In this document: one piece after another, positions 1-12,900 of the stretch | Numbering within the stretch: the first letter of the stretch is position 1 | Layout: every line of letters begins with the position of its first letter | NCBI GenBank assembly: GCA_034509425.1 | Contig: JAVTVJ010001185.1 | Span: 186,001-250,000, forward strand | Direction of reading: 5' to 3' | Length of the DNA: 64,000 bases | Source of the DNA: Eopsaltria australis | Lineage: Eukaryota; Chordata; Aves; Passeriformes; Petroicidae | Made by a program: the position numbers and the translations under genes | Notes under the pieces: model-generated | What the model was told of the DNA's origin: nothing | Seen by the model: the letters and a program-made list of their open reading frames with translations, nothing else | Databases searched by the model: none

Positions 1-3000
1 CAAATATGGAATGTTCAAGTACTCCTGGGCTTATTTCTTTATATCTGTGACAGACATCAACCATGTGAGATATGTCTATGGCTCCAGGCCCAAACTTTTG
101 GAGAGGTATCAGCAAAAAGTATAAGCTATTCTTTATGGAGTTTTTTTATGTTTCAAGATGGCTTTCATCTTTTGGTATCAAAGCTTTGGGTTGCCTGAAA
201 ATGCTTAAACAAGCTATTGGAATATCATCAAAAACAGGTAGCAAAACTCGGGGGGGGGGGGGGAGGGTGCAGGGGAATGTTACTGGTCTTTTCTATTTTT
301 TTAATAAAGAAAGTGAAAAAAATGTTATTTATTCTTCTCCCCTCCATGAATTACTAGGCAGCATAACTATTCCAGGTAAGAACTCCAGTATTACCACATG
401 CTTTTCATCTTCCAGGAATTGTTGCGGCAGCATGCAAGTGTAATGCCTCAACATATTAATTTGTTTCAGTCTTCTCTGCACTTCTGCTGCTTGCCATAAT
501 AAACTGGACTTAAGGTTATGCAGAAGTATATTGTTATGAGCTACCAATGCAGTATCAGATTACCCAAAAAGAAAGACGAAACATCAAAAGTCACTGATAA
601 GTGAGGTTTGGACACTGATAAGGATGTCTTTACTTCACATTCATTTTGAGTACTGCTGGTTAAAGTTGAGAAGGAAAGCAGAGTGGTACAGGAGTTTTCA
701 GTAAACACACAGTAATGTCTGAAATTAATGCTTCAGCAGTAGACTTCACTATGACAATTTGTGTTTTTTAATACATGACTCCACACACTGAGTAAAGCAC
801 TTTCTAAGAGCCAAGAAATATACAATTATATCAAAGGGCATAATTTTGGCAGAAACAAACCCAGTAGGAAACCTTTTAATTAACACAATTATTTTATTAT
901 TGGTATAGAGGTATTTTTTTAAATTGTTGTACGCTCGTTGAACTCTAAAACCTTAAACATTCATGAATGGCCTGCTATTATACAGCAAATCATTAGCAGT
1001 AGGAAAAGATTAAGCTGAAGAACAAAGGTTGAAAATATTCACAACAAAGGGCATCTCTTTCCAAAAGTATTCATTGTCCAATAATGGGACACTCCATATG
1101 AACCATATCACTTAACAACGGAGGATACAGCACAAGTGTTTAAACCTTTCTAAAATACATATAAGAAAACTGACACTGAATCTGGAACACTTCTCTTATG
1201 CAAAGTCTTAATATACACACAAAGTGTGAGAAAGTACATACACACACCTTTGATATGTTTTACATTAATTTGGTCTATGTCAGACATAAGCTTTTAAGAT
1301 GTGCCAGAAGTCACACAATGAGAAAACTCAAGTTGTTTTCTGTAAATAGATAGCTTCTAAGAGAATTAAAAATACCCATCAATTTCTAAGAGCCAATTAC
1401 AGACCTATAAAATATTAGATTTAGCTGAAACTGGCTGACATCTTCACAACTAAAGAGAAGCTTGAGACAGAGTGCCTCACACAGGTCACAGACACAATAA
1501 ATTCTGCTTCCCTAGATAACAGAATAAGTAAACACACTAATTTGTGCAATAAATACTACAGAATGCTGTGCACAGTATACAGTCTGCAAAACAGGGATGG
1601 CTGTCCTCTGCCTCTACCACATCAAAATCAGATTCCCTTTCCACAACAGGAAGAATTGGACAATGACACATGAGCAAGCAGTATACTATGAAGGCAGGGG
1701 GAAAACACCAACATCCAGTGCACAGTGCAACTATGACCTACTGCACCCTGCACCACACACTCAGAAGCTTCTGTAAGACACTTAATTTGGTCTTTCTGCT
1801 TTATGTACAGAATACAAAGTTATAAAGTCAAGCTTCTCTTATCAGTATTACTAAATCAAGAAACAAGATTAGCATTTTGGATTACAGGGTTTTCTACTAG
1901 ATTAGAAGCAAGTACTTTAATTGCTTTTTGGGGTGGTTTTCCTACTGCACATAATGCTTAATACACAAATGCTCTTCACATTAGATTACGTAAATTAAGG
2001 GAACCAGCAGAAAGAGTTTTAACTTGCAGATGTTGGGTATTGTACCTTTTAATTTTTAATGCAAGTACTCTAATTAGTTTCCTTTATTTCACAGCCAAAT
2101 ATCTTCAAGCAATAAAGTGGAGAATTTGACAGCAGAAAGAACTTCTAATAGAACTAAAAATTCTATTCAGCTAACTTGAGAATTTTCCTCAACCCTTATG
2201 CTAATTCTCACAAATACACAATACAGCAATTAACGCACAACTTTTTTATTCAGTATCTATGGCTTGATGCCACTGGAAGGAAAAAGCTGTATCTTGGCTA
2301 AGTTCATAATAGAACAGAAGCCAAGGCATGGAAGATTCATGCCAATGTAACATTTATAATTTCCTGACTGTAGAAACCTGCCATGTTGTATTGTGTAAGC
2401 ACTTTTACTTCAGAAGTTCAAAATCCTCAGCTTTTTTCCCCTCATAGCATCAACTATGTGAAATACCACATAAAATGCTGAAACAACTTTGAAAAGAAAT
2501 CCCCATCCACAATACTTTTCTGCTAGCAACCCATAAGAATAACCTAATACATGTGACAAGCTGTAGAACAGCTCAGAAGCGATCAAGCTGGAATTATGTT
2601 GTTATAAATAGCATTCCATAGCAGAACAGGGAACATGTGTAAACTTGTATACATTTGGGAACAGGACACCTGTAAGCCAAAGATCAGTAAGGTGAACTAG
2701 AACTACTGTTTGGATGGTTACATTCCCCAGTGTGCCAAGATGTGAGGGAAAGGGCAAAGTGTTTCCTATTCTGGTTTTGATATAGGCATCTAAAAACAAT
2801 CCCCTAACGTTTTTAACAAAATGTCCCAATGGATTTCTGAACAAACAGCTTAAAACTTCTGCTGTGCATTTAAGTATCTATGAAATTCAACTGGCATTGT
2901 ACATAAGGATGCCTTTTTCCCTCCTGTCCTACACTCTTAAATGCTGGCAAGGAACAAGAAAAGTAAACAAAGCATTGAAAATCATTTTGGTCACCAGCCA

Positions 3001-3847
3001 AGGGGGTGATGTGACCTGAGAACATAAGGCACAGTAAGAACTTCTTTGCTATGATATATCCCACAACTTGATCAGAGCTTTTTGGCAGTGAAATGTTCAC
3101 CAAAAACCAAGATTTCAGGATTGAAAGGAAAACACTCATTTACACTACGCTGTCTGCATGTAGGTGCAATCAAATAAAACACTGTCATCAGTCGGACTCC
3201 AATGCTCACAATGACAGCGATGTCACTTCTCTAGAAACCATTAAGACAAATCATGTCTTAATTCTATAGGTAAGAACACAGAAGTTGCTTTAGAAAGATC
3301 TGACCATACTGAAAAAGTAAATGATTAATGTGTAACACATTTACAAGAAAATTCACTAGATCTGTAAATTTTGAAGTTTCAGCAAATGTTTGAAAGAAGG
3401 CATTCTCTTGTAAGCTTTGCTTACCCCAGCTGTCCACATACACAGAATCAAAGCAAAGCTTGGGTTGGAAGGGACCTTTAAGAGATCAGCTAGTCCAACT
3501 TCCTAGTCCCTAAGTAGGGACATCTTCAAGTAAATCAGTTTGCTGAGAGCTCTGTCTGACCAGACCTTGAATATTTCCAGGCATGGGGCATCCACCATCT
3601 CTCTGGGCAACTTATGCCAGTGTTTCACTACCCTCAGTGTAAAAATCTTCCCTCTTCTATCTAATCTAAATTGGACCTCTTTCAGTTTAAAACCATTACC
3701 CCTTGTCCTATTGCAGCAGGATACATTTGTCCCATCTTTCCCAAATTTCTCACAGGCCTCCATAAAGTACTGAAAGACTACAATAAGGTATCCCCACAAC
3801 ATTCCCTTCCCCAAGCTGAACAGTCGCAACTCAAAAGTCTCCCGTAC
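1..3847 (-). other. HSD17B4: HSD17B4 intron 11 (incomplete)
   Basis: No exon of the hydratase or SCP2 domain is recognisable here on the minus strand, so the intron runs past the left edge. Contents seen: a 14-G run at 250-263 and a CR1 copy at about 3438-3846. The remainder is ordinary AT-rich intronic sequence in which I recognise nothing. Confidence 0.75.
3438..3846 (-). mobile_element. CR1 LINE, 5'-truncated 3' end, sense to HSD17B4
   Basis: Read on the minus strand, the fragment encodes the C-terminal end of CR1 ORF2 (motifs RGNGFKL, RVVKHWHKLPREMVDAP, LEIFK), then the CR1 3' end with CTAGCTGATCTC and TTCCAACCCAAG. CR1 is the dominant avian non-LTR element and typically 5'-truncates. 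About 115 codons remain open from 3846 to the stop at 3503. Its 5' breakpoint lies at or very near the HSD17B4 exon 11 donor. Confidence 0.9.
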
Positions 3848-3976
3848 CTTGTATGGTTCTGGGTTTGCTGGCATTATCAAAGTCACACACCTTCTCCCAT
3901 TTCTCTCTCACTGCTTCAGGCGTCATTGGCTGATTCTTTCCTCTGACAATGGCACCCAAGGATCGCTCCCAGCGCA
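3848..3976 (-). CDS. HSD17B4: HSD17B4 exon 11
   Basis: 129-bp exon, acceptor CCCATTAG, donor GTACGG. It completes L248, then encodes [41 protein letters not shown] and one more base. This is the C-terminal part of the SDR domain leading to the linker before the hydratase domain. A CR1 retrotransposon begins within a few bases of the donor. If the donor is not used, the native frame hits TGA at 3831-3833. Confidence 0.93.
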
Positions 3977-6900
3977 CTAATGGGAAACATCAGCCAGAGA
4001 GTTCAAGTAACAAACAAAGAAGCTTTTCATTTCTTCACGTAACGTTCATCTAGGCCACTACCTTCAAGACAGTTCAATATAACTCACCTGTATAACTTCC
4101 AGATGGACTAAAAGGGCTCACTGCTTTAACCAGCATTCAGAAAGGGAATAGCACCAGTTTTAAGTTTCACTGAAGCTACAATGGATTTATTACTCTCTAG
4201 AAATACTAGTTTTAGGATTCTGTCTACTGAAAAGTTGTATCTAGTATATATCTACAGACTTTCTCTTCTGACATGACTTTGACTGTTAATGCTTAGGAAT
4301 CTTCTGAAAGCATGGAAAACTACATGGAAAAAGTGAAAACCACTTGTTAGCTATAAAAGAACCTTAATACTAGTAGCCAGCACCTCTAAATGGTCTCTGA
4401 AGTTGTATTTCAATACTGTAACCTAAGAGGAACTGGTAAGGCCAATGTGAGATGAGTTCCATAAGGATACAGACTTCCTGGATTGTAATTCTAATACTTA
4501 ACCATTCACATTGGGTTCGCTGCTAATTAGTAAAAGGCAATGAATAAGGCCATACTGGTACCTCATTAATAACCTGGTTTCATTTCAGTAGCTTCAACAA
4601 TAGCCATTATAATGATGAAAAATGGTATTTTCTTTTATCAAAGTGCAGATTTTCAGCTGTATTAAAATCTAACTGCTTGTGAAGGGCAGCAAGACACTTT
4701 GTGCAGCTGCCCTGCTTCTTTTAATCTGTTTACCACACTTCTTGGAAACACTATTCCAGTTACACAGAACACTTGCTATTAGTTAGAAATGTACAAAATG
4801 GTTATCAAGTGAGGAAAAAAAAATAAAAGAAAGAAGAATTGCTTCCTGAATTAACAAGCCCTACTACCAAACCACTGATGATACTCATGTATGCAGAAAA
4901 GTTGAACAGTTCATGAAAATAATGTTTGTACTAGGTTCAGTGGATTTAGGAAAAAAGACCTCTCACACATTGAATACTTTTTCTTCTCGTAAGTCCTCAC
5001 TGGTGTCTGTAAGTCTTCCTTATATTCATTTTAAGCTAGTTACTGAAGTCACTAAGGAAAAACCAGCATAGGTACTGGTTATTTAAGAACACTAATTGCT
5101 TCAACATGATTATAGGCAAATATTTTAATAGAAGCGTAAGTATGGGTGGAAAGAAGTGACAAAAGGATGAAACGAAAAACGAAAAACGTGACTGTTTGTC
5201 AGCATGCGATACTATTATAGAACGAAAAATTAAAGCTATCAAGAAAAGGCAGCAACGTATACTTAGCATCACAAATTCTACTTCAAATTATGCCCAGGAT
5301 CCAAGAATTAAGATCTGCCTACTTAGGCAGCTGCTGTTAGTTCAAAACCTTAACAATGCACATACCTAAGTTATCAGTTTTTCCCACATGAAGTTAAATT
5401 TTTGATTTTCACTAAATATAATGAGTTTCCTCAGTATCTTAGCCTTTTATTCATCTTCTCGCCTGAGTAAAAAATGCCTTGAGCATACGGGCTAAGTCTA
5501 AAGAAAATTTGCACAGTCTCAATGTAAATCCAAAAAACAAGATGAATCCTGCAACATAAGGTACTTACATTTTCCAATCCATCCAGCTCCCACCTGCCAA
5601 GAAAAAAAAGAGTATCATCAGCTTGTGACATATCACAAGGCAAAGCTTTACTAATGTTGGGAAACAAAACTATACGCCAGAACAAATTCAATATATTAAG
5701 AATTTCTGAACTATTGTGGGCTGTATTTAATAGTTTAGTTAAGCATCTGAATGTGATCAACATAAAACAGTTTCCATTCAATATGTGAGCTAGCAGTTTG
5801 ATGTCAATGCCTATAATGAATATCATAAAGTAATTACTCCTTCCTGCAAGTTACTTTCTATGTTTGAATGATTTTGAGAACAAAAATGTCTTCTGAATTT
5901 TGGTATCTTTTCAACCTTAAAAGAGTACAATAAGAATTGTAACAATCAAATTGGTGGCATTTTGAGCACAGACCAGAACTTGGCAAGACTGCTACTGCCT
6001 GAAGTACTTGTCAAATACTGCACAATTAGATCAATATTTCTTCTGTCTATGCTGACTATGTAGTTCATACATGGTAATTTAGTTTCAGCAAAAAGTTTAA
6101 GACTGGACAAGATAAAGCAAACAACTGATTTTGGGGGAAGGAGCAAAGGGGGAGAAAGGGAGAAGAAAAGAAAAACAAAAAAAATTACCTCAAACAGACT
6201 GCCATTTTCAGCACAGCTCTCATGGCACAGCCAAACTACTAAAGGAGCAACATATTCTGGTTTGAAAGCATCGACCAGATCTAGAGCAAATCAGAGGGGG
6301 GAACGGTGAAAAAGAAATACTCTACAGTTTCACCAAATTATTTAATCTAACACCCTCTTATGAACAGCTGAACTAGGAGGATTTAATCAATAGAGTTCAG
6401 TCATGAAAAGAAAGGACAAACTAAATGAAACATCTGAAGACTCAATAAATGCAAACATCTCATGAGACACATACATGCCACCAAACCCCATGGCATGGCT
6501 TCTCAGCCAGAGAGATGAAAGCCTGTTTAACTGTTGGGAACACTGTTACATGCAGACTGCAAAGCCAGATGACCTTCCTAAATTTTTATCTGACAGGCAG
6601 CCTGAAATAAGGACAAGCCACTATACATAATACTGACAGAAACGTACCTGAGCAATTTTCCTTTTAGTCTGCTAGTCAGCTATATAGACAAGACATTATG
6701 AAAACAAATGCCACTGCTGATTGTTTAAGAATTATCTCATTTGGAAATGCGGATTTTTCCAAATAATGCAGGAAATTATCAGCCCTGCTAAATTTACATA
6801 TCAATCCTATTTTGGGATTTTCATTGACTTCTGGCACAATAGAAAGCTATCTGAAAATTGAGACATTGTCATGGGACAGTGTGGTAGTTCAGGCAGCTCT

Positions 6901-9900
6901 TATCACATATTCTATCAATTATCTGAATAACAACTCTGCTTAATTTCCTTTTTCAGTTTTTAGAATATTATTCTTACAACAGCAGTAGATATATAGCCAT
7001 TCCTTAGCTAATAGTCATCAAGCATTTTCAATTATAGCCAGATTTTCCCAGACAAAGAACAGGGAAAGCTTATCATTATGAGTACTTCTTTAATAGCAAA
7101 ACTAAAGTAAACAGAAGTTCATTTTTAAAGTTCCATAAAAGTAGAAGAAAGTCAAATTCCATTTAATATGGCATGTTGTAAGTATACAGCAAACCCCTTG
7201 GACTTTTCCAAAGTATTCCACTTTATGCCACACACAATTTAGTCTCAAAATCTAACCCTATACTATTTTTAATGCTTGTAATCCACTATTGAAATAATTT
7301 AAAAGTAGGTGGTAGAAGTTAAAAAAAAACACACAGAAGATGTAAACTGCATTTATGAGCTCTTAGCAAGAACAAGAATATGTGGGTCAAGTTGAACTTA
7401 CGTAACAATGTATGGCAATGAAAAAGCATAGAAGAGGTCTGCAGATATCTGAAGACCAACACGAATGTTCTGACTAAGATAACATGGATAATTTGATATG
7501 ACATCTGAAAATGCTTTTAAAGTTGTGATGTTCAAATCTTTTAAGAGTATTTTAAAAACTGGACAGGGATGGAGTGAATGAGATAAATAAACCATCAGAG
7601 CTGTAAGTATCTTACAGAGAGACCAAAGAACCTCACTATTCTTAAAATGAATAAGAAAGAAAATTACGGAGTGTTTTTTATCATCCTACATAGATTAAAG
7701 ATCTTCAGAACATGCCAGCTACTGTAATCAATTTTGCACTGCATGCTTAATGTATCTGGATCTTCTGTAAACAACTGCAATAAATCACTGGAACCTACAG
7801 CCTATAAGACTGCTAGAGTTATGACCATCTCAATTATTTAGATCTAAACCAGGCTAAGAGTCAAACAAAATCAAGCATTCAATCTGTGCATAATGTGCAA
7901 AATATATTACTCTACAATACCCTGTCTAGCAGTCTGACAGATGTGATGATTTCCTTGGCTTTGAAATCTGTCCATCATAAGGGAAGAGAAGGTCAGGAGT
8001 GAAATGAAACAGGCTGATTCTAGAAGATTTTCTGAGAGCAATTTCCTTTTATAGACCTTTTTTTTCCAAAATTATTTTTCTTTCTTCTGGTCATTTGCCA
8101 AAGTAATTAGTCAGTCTATTTATCCTAAATTTACACTTACACACAACTGTCTCCTAAAATGTTTCTTACATTTGATTTCCCAATGCAATAATTCATTAAA
8201 ACCTATTCAAACATTCAAAGATTAGTAGCTGTGCAATAAAGAAAAATTAGGCAACTCAGCTCACTATCATCTCCTGCTGATCACAGAACCACTAAGTACA
8301 CACATGACATGTTGTGCAAAATCTCAGTATTTTGCAATTAGACAATATTGTAACAAGTGCAGACACGTTATGCATATTCCTGATGGCACATGTGATGAAA
8401 CAAACAAGCCTTTCCACTAGTGTAGGAGGATCTTGGAAGAAATTACAATTAAAGAGCCTTGCCACACGAAATTTCTTTTGCAAATGAGAAAACTTGCTTC
8501 GTATCTTGTGGCAGAAAGTAAGAATTCCTCACAACAGACAAAGAAAGTAAGTTGCCAGTTCAAAGACAGAAAGACAGTAGGAACAATGAACTGGTAGTAT
8601 ACCAAATGTGAAGGACTTACATTTTCTAAGTGATAAGAACGTTTGTTGTGCTTCAGTTTACTGAAAAGTATTATGTAGACCTTAAATTATTCACCTTGTG
8701 GCATGACAGTCTGGGTCAACCTGGATCCAGCAGTAGGAGCAATTGTGTTGCAGTGGATGTTATACTTCCGGCCTTCAATTGCAATTGTGTTTGCAAGACC
8801 CAAAAGGCCAAGTTTTGCAGCACTGTAGTTTGCCTGACCAAAGTTTCCATATATTCCAGCAGCTGAGGATGTCATAATTATTCTTAGGGGAGAAGAGAGG
8901 AAAAAAAAATTAAATTATTTCTTCAAGTTACTTGATTTTACACAACAGCATTTTCCAGCTTTGGCATTATAATCTCCAGATTCCACAAAACAAAGTATGC
9001 AAATAAGAAAAAATTATTTGTTGGTTTTGCTAACAGTCAGGTAACGATTTAAAGTTTGATGAATAGCAAATATCATAAAAATCCTGACGCATTGTCAGAG
9101 TAGCAGAAAACAAAGTCATGAGGCTTCTTGAGTAATACTGCAACACTAGGAAAGACATTCTGTGACACTGGGTCCAGTATAGAGAAAAGTAATTTCATTT
9201 CTATCCACATTTCAGGTGGTACTATTCTTACAACTAATAAAAGGTTTCAGCACTCAGAAGAAAATAACTTTACTGAAAATTACTTCCCTTAATATTATCT
9301 ACCTGGTAATATCTGAAAATCTATTCTCACAAAATTCACACTCAAAGAATTCTAATATGCATTAAATGCAGACAGAAGAAGACAAGAAAGTCTTGCTCTT
9401 TGCTGTCCCCATTATTGCATTCATTGGGGGTGACTGAACTGCTCACACAAGAGCTCTAAAACCTCTACCATTCACACCTGGTTTGAGGCAAGAAAAAAGT
9501 TTTGCTGCAGGTCATCTCAATTCAAAAGAAATGGATCTACACCTTCACCTTTAAAAGAATCCTGTCTGGTTTGACACTGGCCAAATGCACATGAAAGCCA
9601 CTCACTCACCCACCCCTACCACAGCTGAGCAGAGAAGAGAAAAAAAAAATTAACAGAGGCTTCACGAGCTAAGGACTGGAAGAAAACACTCCAAGGGCAA
9701 AACAGGCTCAATTTAAAGGTACAAAGTGAGTTTGTTACTAACAGAGTCAAGAGAAGGATAATGAGAAATAAAATAAGTCGTAAAAAACACCTTTTCTTCC
9801 TCCAACTCCTTCCTCCTTCCTACCAGCAGTGCAGGAAGACAGGGCATGGGGATTTGGTTAGGTTGTGATCCAAGGTTTTCTTCTGCTGCTCAGGGATAGG

Positions 9901-12900
9901 AGTCCTTCCCCTGTGAGACCATGGGGTCCCTCCCACGGGAGACAGTTCTCTGTGAACTTCTCCAGCATGGATCCACTGTCACAAGCAGCCGTCCCCCCAA
10001 AACTGCTGCAACATGGATCCCTCCCACGGGCACACAGTCCTCTCAAAACTCCTGCAGCATGGGTCTCTCTTTTCATGAGGTGCAGCCCTCCAAGGACAGG
10101 CTGCTCCAGTCTGGAAGCAAGGGCCCTCTCTCTCTAGCTCTGGAAGCAGGGGCCCCTTCTCTCCACTGGGTCTTCCACTGGATCACAGCCTTCTCCAGGC
10201 ATCCACCTGTTACCCACAGGTGTGGGCACCTCCCCCATGGGCTGTGGGTGGATCTCTGCATCATCCCCCGTGGATCCCCAAGGGCTGCAGGGGCACAACT
10301 GCTTCACCATGACCTTCACCATGGCCTGCAGAGGAATCTTGGCTCCAGTGCCTGGAGCACCTCCTCCCCTGACCTTGGTTTCTTCATGTTGTTTTCCCTC
10401 CCATGTTCTCACCTCCTCCTCTTCTCTGGGTAGAAAAAACTGTGCTCTTTTGTTTTGATTTTCTTCTCAAATCTGTTACTACAGAGGCATTACCATCACT
10501 TCTAATTGGCCCAGTTTTGGCCAGCAGCATGTCCATCTTCAGAACCATCAGGGATTGGCTCTGCTGGACATGGTGGAAACTTCCAGCAGCTTCTTACAAA
10601 AGTCACTTCTGTGGCCCCTCCGTTACCAAAAACCAGGCTACGCAAAACCAACACAAAGCCTTATCAGATTCAGTTCAAATCTACTGGTAAACATATTGCA
10701 TAGTTGGGTTCAACATGTATTTCTTTTTTTTATCTGCCTCACTGCCAATAATCTAATGTTTTTAATCTAAGTAAAGAGATGTGTTGCAAGTACTAGTTCA
10801 GTATGATGAAGAAAAGCTACAAACTCTATGTAAAGCAGGCATTTTGCAGACGACACATGTCTGTCTATAAACTGCAGAAGCATACTGTTACCTGCGCAAA
10901 TACAAAGAAGAAGGGGAGTATTATCCTAAATGGATGCAACTCTAGAATTAAGCTGGTTTTGAAGAAATAATTAAATTTTAAACTCCGAAACTGAAGACTT
11001 ACTATCCTCAGAGGTTACTTCCCTGAACGAGAATGAATGTTATTCAGGTCACAGGATGAAAAAACAGGTCACAGAGTTTTCAACATGTGGGTACAGTTAA
11101 GATTAATATAATCAGTGGTTTGATAAGGTTTCTGACAAAAATCACAAAAAGGAAAAAAAATCTGATTTCACTGCACTCATTGTGAGTTAACAGTAGTACA
11201 CACCAAAACAGGCTAATAACATTCCCATAACTTTTAAAACAAGCACATTTGTGCAAAGGGTTAAAACTAACAAAGAAAGAAAACCCACGACAATCCAACA
11301 CCAAACAAAAAAACCCATGACCAACAAGCAGAACTGCATGTACCAGTCATTTGAATAAGAAAGAGCAGAGCAAGAGTCCCTTACACTTGCAGTAACATAC
11401 TTTAATAGAAATGGTATTTTTATAGTGTTGCAATTTCTGTTTGGTAGAGTCAGAAAAATACATTTAAACACATTGGGGAAAAAAACCTTTAAACATTTGG
11501 CTGAGGAAGTGGAGAGGGCAGATCAGAAATGAAAAGACATTTGAACTGCTTTTGCTTCACCCCTGAAAAAGTGAAAGAAAAGAATGCAAGAGTCCTCCTT
11601 CACTGTTTGGGCATGCATCAGTCTGTTATACCCTACTGAAAAATGCGAAACAGAAGACATATTTTTACCTGCCAAATTTCTGATTTTTCATATGATTCCA
11701 CGCAGCTCGGGTGACCAGGAATGATCCCCTCAAATGAATTCTGTGAATGATATCTAGGAAAAAACTGATGTCAGTTTAGTAATTCCAGGATTTGACTCCC
11801 AACTTGAAACACACCATGTTGTTTCTTCTTGACAAAAAATGCACTCTCTTCACACTCTGAAACTGTTACTAAAAGAATGGGCTTTTTAAATTTTTTGTCT
11901 TGACAGACCATTTTTCATTACTTGCCTGAACATACACTGATCGTGAAGGGGCTGGCCACATACACTGCCTCTTGGATGGGGCTCTCCTGCACAGAATTCA
12001 AAAGCATTCAAAATTCTGGACTTAAGCGGACTCCGACAAGAACTACAGAAGACTATCTTTGTAAAAGTCTTCTCCACAGGCTTATCACCGTCTACCATCT
12101 CACTGAAGGTTTTACTTTTCTTCTGTCCCTTGGCACATCAACTTGCTTTCCAGTTAGTTCTGGGTTTGTTAAGCCTGTTTAGCATTCAGCCACTCAGTGC
12201 TGGCACTAGGAATGTTCTGCTTACAAAAACCATTGTGTGTAATTCACATGGCTCTTTTTCTTATTGCATTTGGCAACCAGGAGTGGAAAGAAAAGCCCTT
12301 CTTCCTCTTTGGAACTACACAAACCTACCATGCATTGCAGCACAGACCTGGTTTGCACACTGAACATGAGCAGCTTGCCACTAAGCTTGCAGGGCAAAAA
12401 GTAAGCCTTCCCTGCCTTTTCTTCTTTCGTGTTCCAGTGGGAGGGGTGTACCTGTCACCTTTCACACAGAAAGTTCATTTTGAAATCACTTTAAAATCAA
12501 CTCACCCCAGTCTTCATCACTTATCCGAACAAAGGAACGGTCTCTCAGGATCCTAAAATGCAACATTAGGAAAACAAAACAAACACAAGATCATAATTTG
12601 TTGAGATAAAAGGGACAGCCCACACTCAAACAGGACAAAACCCTCAGGTATACTCACCCAGCATTGTTTATAACAATATCTGAAATTAAAAAAAAGGGAA
12701 CTAATTCAATGAACTGATAAAATACAAGCTTGTTTCTATTCTTCTCCTAATTCTAAATATATACAGAAAAGAACACTGGACATATACATCATATTACATA
12801 TACTCCATAGCTCCTTGTCCTGATTAATGAATTCTACCCTTGGACGATAATTACAACATAATACTTCAGGACAGGCAAGTCTCAACCCGACAGGAGCCTC

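Noticed and set aside
329..547. Candidate HSD17B4 exon 12 near the left edge (minus strand)
   Set aside because: The translation shows no similarity to the linker or hydratase domain, and no acceptor/donor pair fits the required phase.
9858..10458. Several overlapping open frames on both strands
   Set aside because: All lie inside the solo LTR and have no gag, pol or env similarity.
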